Origin: an uncultured Clostridia bacterium
Lineage (GTDB): Bacteria; Bacillota; Clostridia; Oscillospirales; Oscillospiraceae
NCBI GenBank assembly: GCA_945926565.1
Contig: CAMELY010000023.1
Coordinates: 1 to 13,466, forward strand
Length of the DNA: 13,466 nucleotides
Direction of reading: 5' to 3'
The notes under the pieces were generated by a model. The model made no database searches and was not told the origin of the DNA. It saw only the letters and a program-made list of their open reading frames with translations. Shown one piece after another: positions 12,473 through 13,466 of this stretch (the first letter of the stretch is position 1; every line of letters starts with the position of its first letter). A program made the translations under genes and the position numbers.

Positions 12473-12589
12473 GCTCTCTTTGCACTCTAGCCGAAACAAT
12501 CCGTTGGCTTGTTCACAATTTCATCATATTTCACAAAAAGATCTCTCAGATATTTCAAATAATGTATTGTCTATTGCAACAGTTTTTAC

Positions 12590-12617
12590 TTGCAATTTTT
12601 GGGAGATGTGGTAGAAT
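12590..12617 (+). promoter_or_regulatory. Promoter of the unknown gene and cstA
   Basis: TTGCAA (12590-12595) and TAGAAT (12612-12617) are 16 bases apart. A second TTGCAA lies at 12574-12579, 16 bases earlier. The region is far more AT-rich than its surroundings, as expected for a regulatory segment. Confidence 0.6.
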
Positions 12618-12648
12618 GCAAAAGCATGCAAATGCATGAAATTATGCA
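12616..12648 (+). repeat. Cluster of four ATGCA repeats in the leader
   Basis: ATGCA starts at 12616, 12626, 12632 and 12644, all within 33 bases at and just after the predicted start site. The copies include the palindromes GCATGC (12624-12629) and ATGCAT (12632-12637). This could be an operator or a leader element. Confidence 0.45.
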
Positions 12649-12678
12649 GGCTGCCAAGTCTGCAGAGGGAGTTCTTCT

Positions 12679-13236
12679 ATGGCTGATACCCGTGACACCT
12701 TTTTGAGCAAGCTGCTGGACGCCTATGCTTCCAGCTATGATATCGCGCCTGCCCAGCATTCCCAGCTCCCTCTCGCCGCCACGGCTCACTGCCATGTGAC
12801 CGAGACCCAATACGCCCTTTTCAAGAGTGCCGTCATGAATCATTCCAATAATGACGAGTACGTCTATTTCTTTACCCCGCCCCATCTCACCGATGAACTG
12901 TGCCGGCAGTGCATTGACTATGCCTATGAGGACGGTATGGCCAAGATTGACCCCACTGACCACCATATGTGCACCCGGCTGGTAGCACTGTTTCTCTGCG
13001 ACAGCATGGATGATGCGGCGGCGGAGCGGCTGAAAAAGTGCCGCATCTACAAAAGTTTTCAATTTTCGCTTCAAGGCTGGATGGAATTCCATACGGCCGC
13101 CGTCGATTTTGGGAAGGAATCGGTGGTCTCGAATCAATATGGACGGGATACGGCGAAATTTTTGAAAAATGCCCTCCATCCCGAAAAGAAGAAGGGCAAA
13201 AATCCTTGGGGCATCATGAAGCAGATGCTCCACTGA
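12679..13236 (+). CDS. Unknown 185-residue protein upstream of cstA
   Basis: I do not recognise this family with confidence. It starts at ATG 12679, 7 bases after GAGGGAG, and ends at TGA 13234-13236. It is soluble-looking and mostly helical, with no signal peptide or membrane helix. Notable parts are AATAHCHVTETQYALFKSAVMNH (33-55), a EYVYFFTPPHLTDELCRQCIDYAYEDG segment (60-86) and KKCRIYKSFQFSLQGWMEFHTAAVDF (118-143); the C-terminus is Lys-rich. Cys and His occur repeatedly (CH at 38-39, C75, C78, HH at 95-96, C98), but not in a clear metal-binding spacing. Only 22 bases separate it from the CstA-family gene, and it has the only promoter visible ahead of both, so it may be a partner or regulator of that transporter (inference). 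Confidence 0.82.
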   Translation: MADTRDTFLSKLLDAYASSYDIAPAQHSQLPLAATAHCHVTETQYALFKSAVMNHSNNDEYVYFFTPPHLTDELCRQCIDYAYEDGMAKIDPTDHHMCTRLVALFLCDSMDDAAAERLKKCRIYKSFQFSLQGWMEFHTAAVDFGKESVVSNQYGRDTAKFLKNALHPEKKKGKNPWGIMKQMLH

Positions 13237-13258
13237 AAGAAAAGGAGTGTAGGTATCA

Positions 13259-13466
13259 ATGAACGGTTTAGTACTTCTAATCATCGCCATCGCTGTTCTG
13301 GTCTGCGGCTATATCTTCTATGGCGGCTGGCTGTGCAAGCAGTGGGGTGTCGGTGAGAATAAGGAGGAGACCCCCGCTCACACCATGGAGGACGACGTGG
13401 ACTATGTCCCCGCTAAGGCCCCCGTGCTGATGGGCCACCACTTCTCCTCCATCGCCGGCGCCGGCC
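13259..13466 (+). CDS. cstA: CstA-family carbon starvation / pyruvate or peptide transporter, N-terminal part
   Basis: The 69 complete residues before the window edge start MNGLVLLIIAIAVLVCGYIF, one hydrophobic helix, then YGGWLCKQWGVGENKEETPAHTMEDDVDYVPAKAPVLMGHHFSSIAGAG. The PAHxxxDxVDYVP stretch followed by GHHFxSIAGAG is the hallmark N-terminus of CstA proteins, polytopic membrane transporters linked to peptide uptake and, in E. coli relatives such as BtsT, to pyruvate uptake. The ATG follows AAAGGAG at about 11 bases. It is downstream of the unknown gene at 12679 with a 22-base gap and probably co-transcribed. Substrate cannot be told from the fragment. Confidence 0.93.
   Translation, partial: MNGLVLLIIAIAVLVCGYIFYGGWLCKQWGVGENKEETPAHTMEDDVDYVPAKAPVLMGHHFSSIAGAG

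Overview
The window looks like the chromosome of an anaerobic, spore-forming, GC-rich clostridium, most likely of the Oscillospiraceae (Flavonifractor/Oscillibacter-like gut bacteria). The basis is high GC content in Firmicute-type genes with strong AGGAGG-type ribosome binding sites, a SpoVAC gene and a PdaB-like deacetylase (both sporulation-linked), an Feo iron system with a FeoB-associated Cys-rich protein, and a GC-rich double-hairpin interspersed repeat of a kind I associate with this group. No phage, IS element, CRISPR array, rRNA or tRNA is visible; this is mostly chromosomal backbone with small regulatory curiosities.

Layout. (1) 1-1077, minus strand: the 5' end of xpt (xanthine phosphoribosyltransferase) with its promoter and a leader hairpin, then a PdaB-like polysaccharide deacetylase. 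(2) 1248-1799, plus: spoVAC, here without spoVAD/spoVAE, and a 32-residue basic micro-protein whose ribosome binding site overlaps the spoVAC stop. (3) 1820-4753, plus: an OmpR-family response regulator and histidine kinase overlapping by 4 bases, followed by a two-PepSY-domain lipoprotein with its own promoter. That promoter carries an 11-bp-period direct repeat in the position where OmpR-type regulators bind, so the three genes look like one envelope-sensing module. A bidirectional terminator closes it. (4) 4764-5939, minus: a stand-alone PfkB-family sugar kinase (2-keto-3-deoxygluconate kinase type). (5) 6000-6527, plus: a 129-residue unknown protein with promoter and terminator. (6) 6551-6755: two inverted copies of a double-hairpin repeat, one of which supplies the C-terminus of the neighbouring gene. 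(7) 6712-9265, minus: feoA-feoB-FeoB-associated protein, an iron(II) uptake operon with a near-consensus promoter. (8) 9279-10655, minus: hemW with promoter and strong terminator. (9) 10711-12472, plus: a small XRE regulator, a four-helix membrane protein and an RluA-type pseudouridine synthase, joined by overlaps, under a near-consensus promoter carrying TGTAAAG repeats. (10) 12590-13466, plus: a 185-residue unknown protein and the start of a CstA-family transporter.

The points most worth following are the PepSY-lipoprotein promoter repeats, the inverted repeat pair that invaded the end of the FeoB-associated gene, the TGTAAAG operator set of the XRE gene (with related sites before the unknown gene at 6083), the His-rich linker in FeoB, and the micro-protein after spoVAC.
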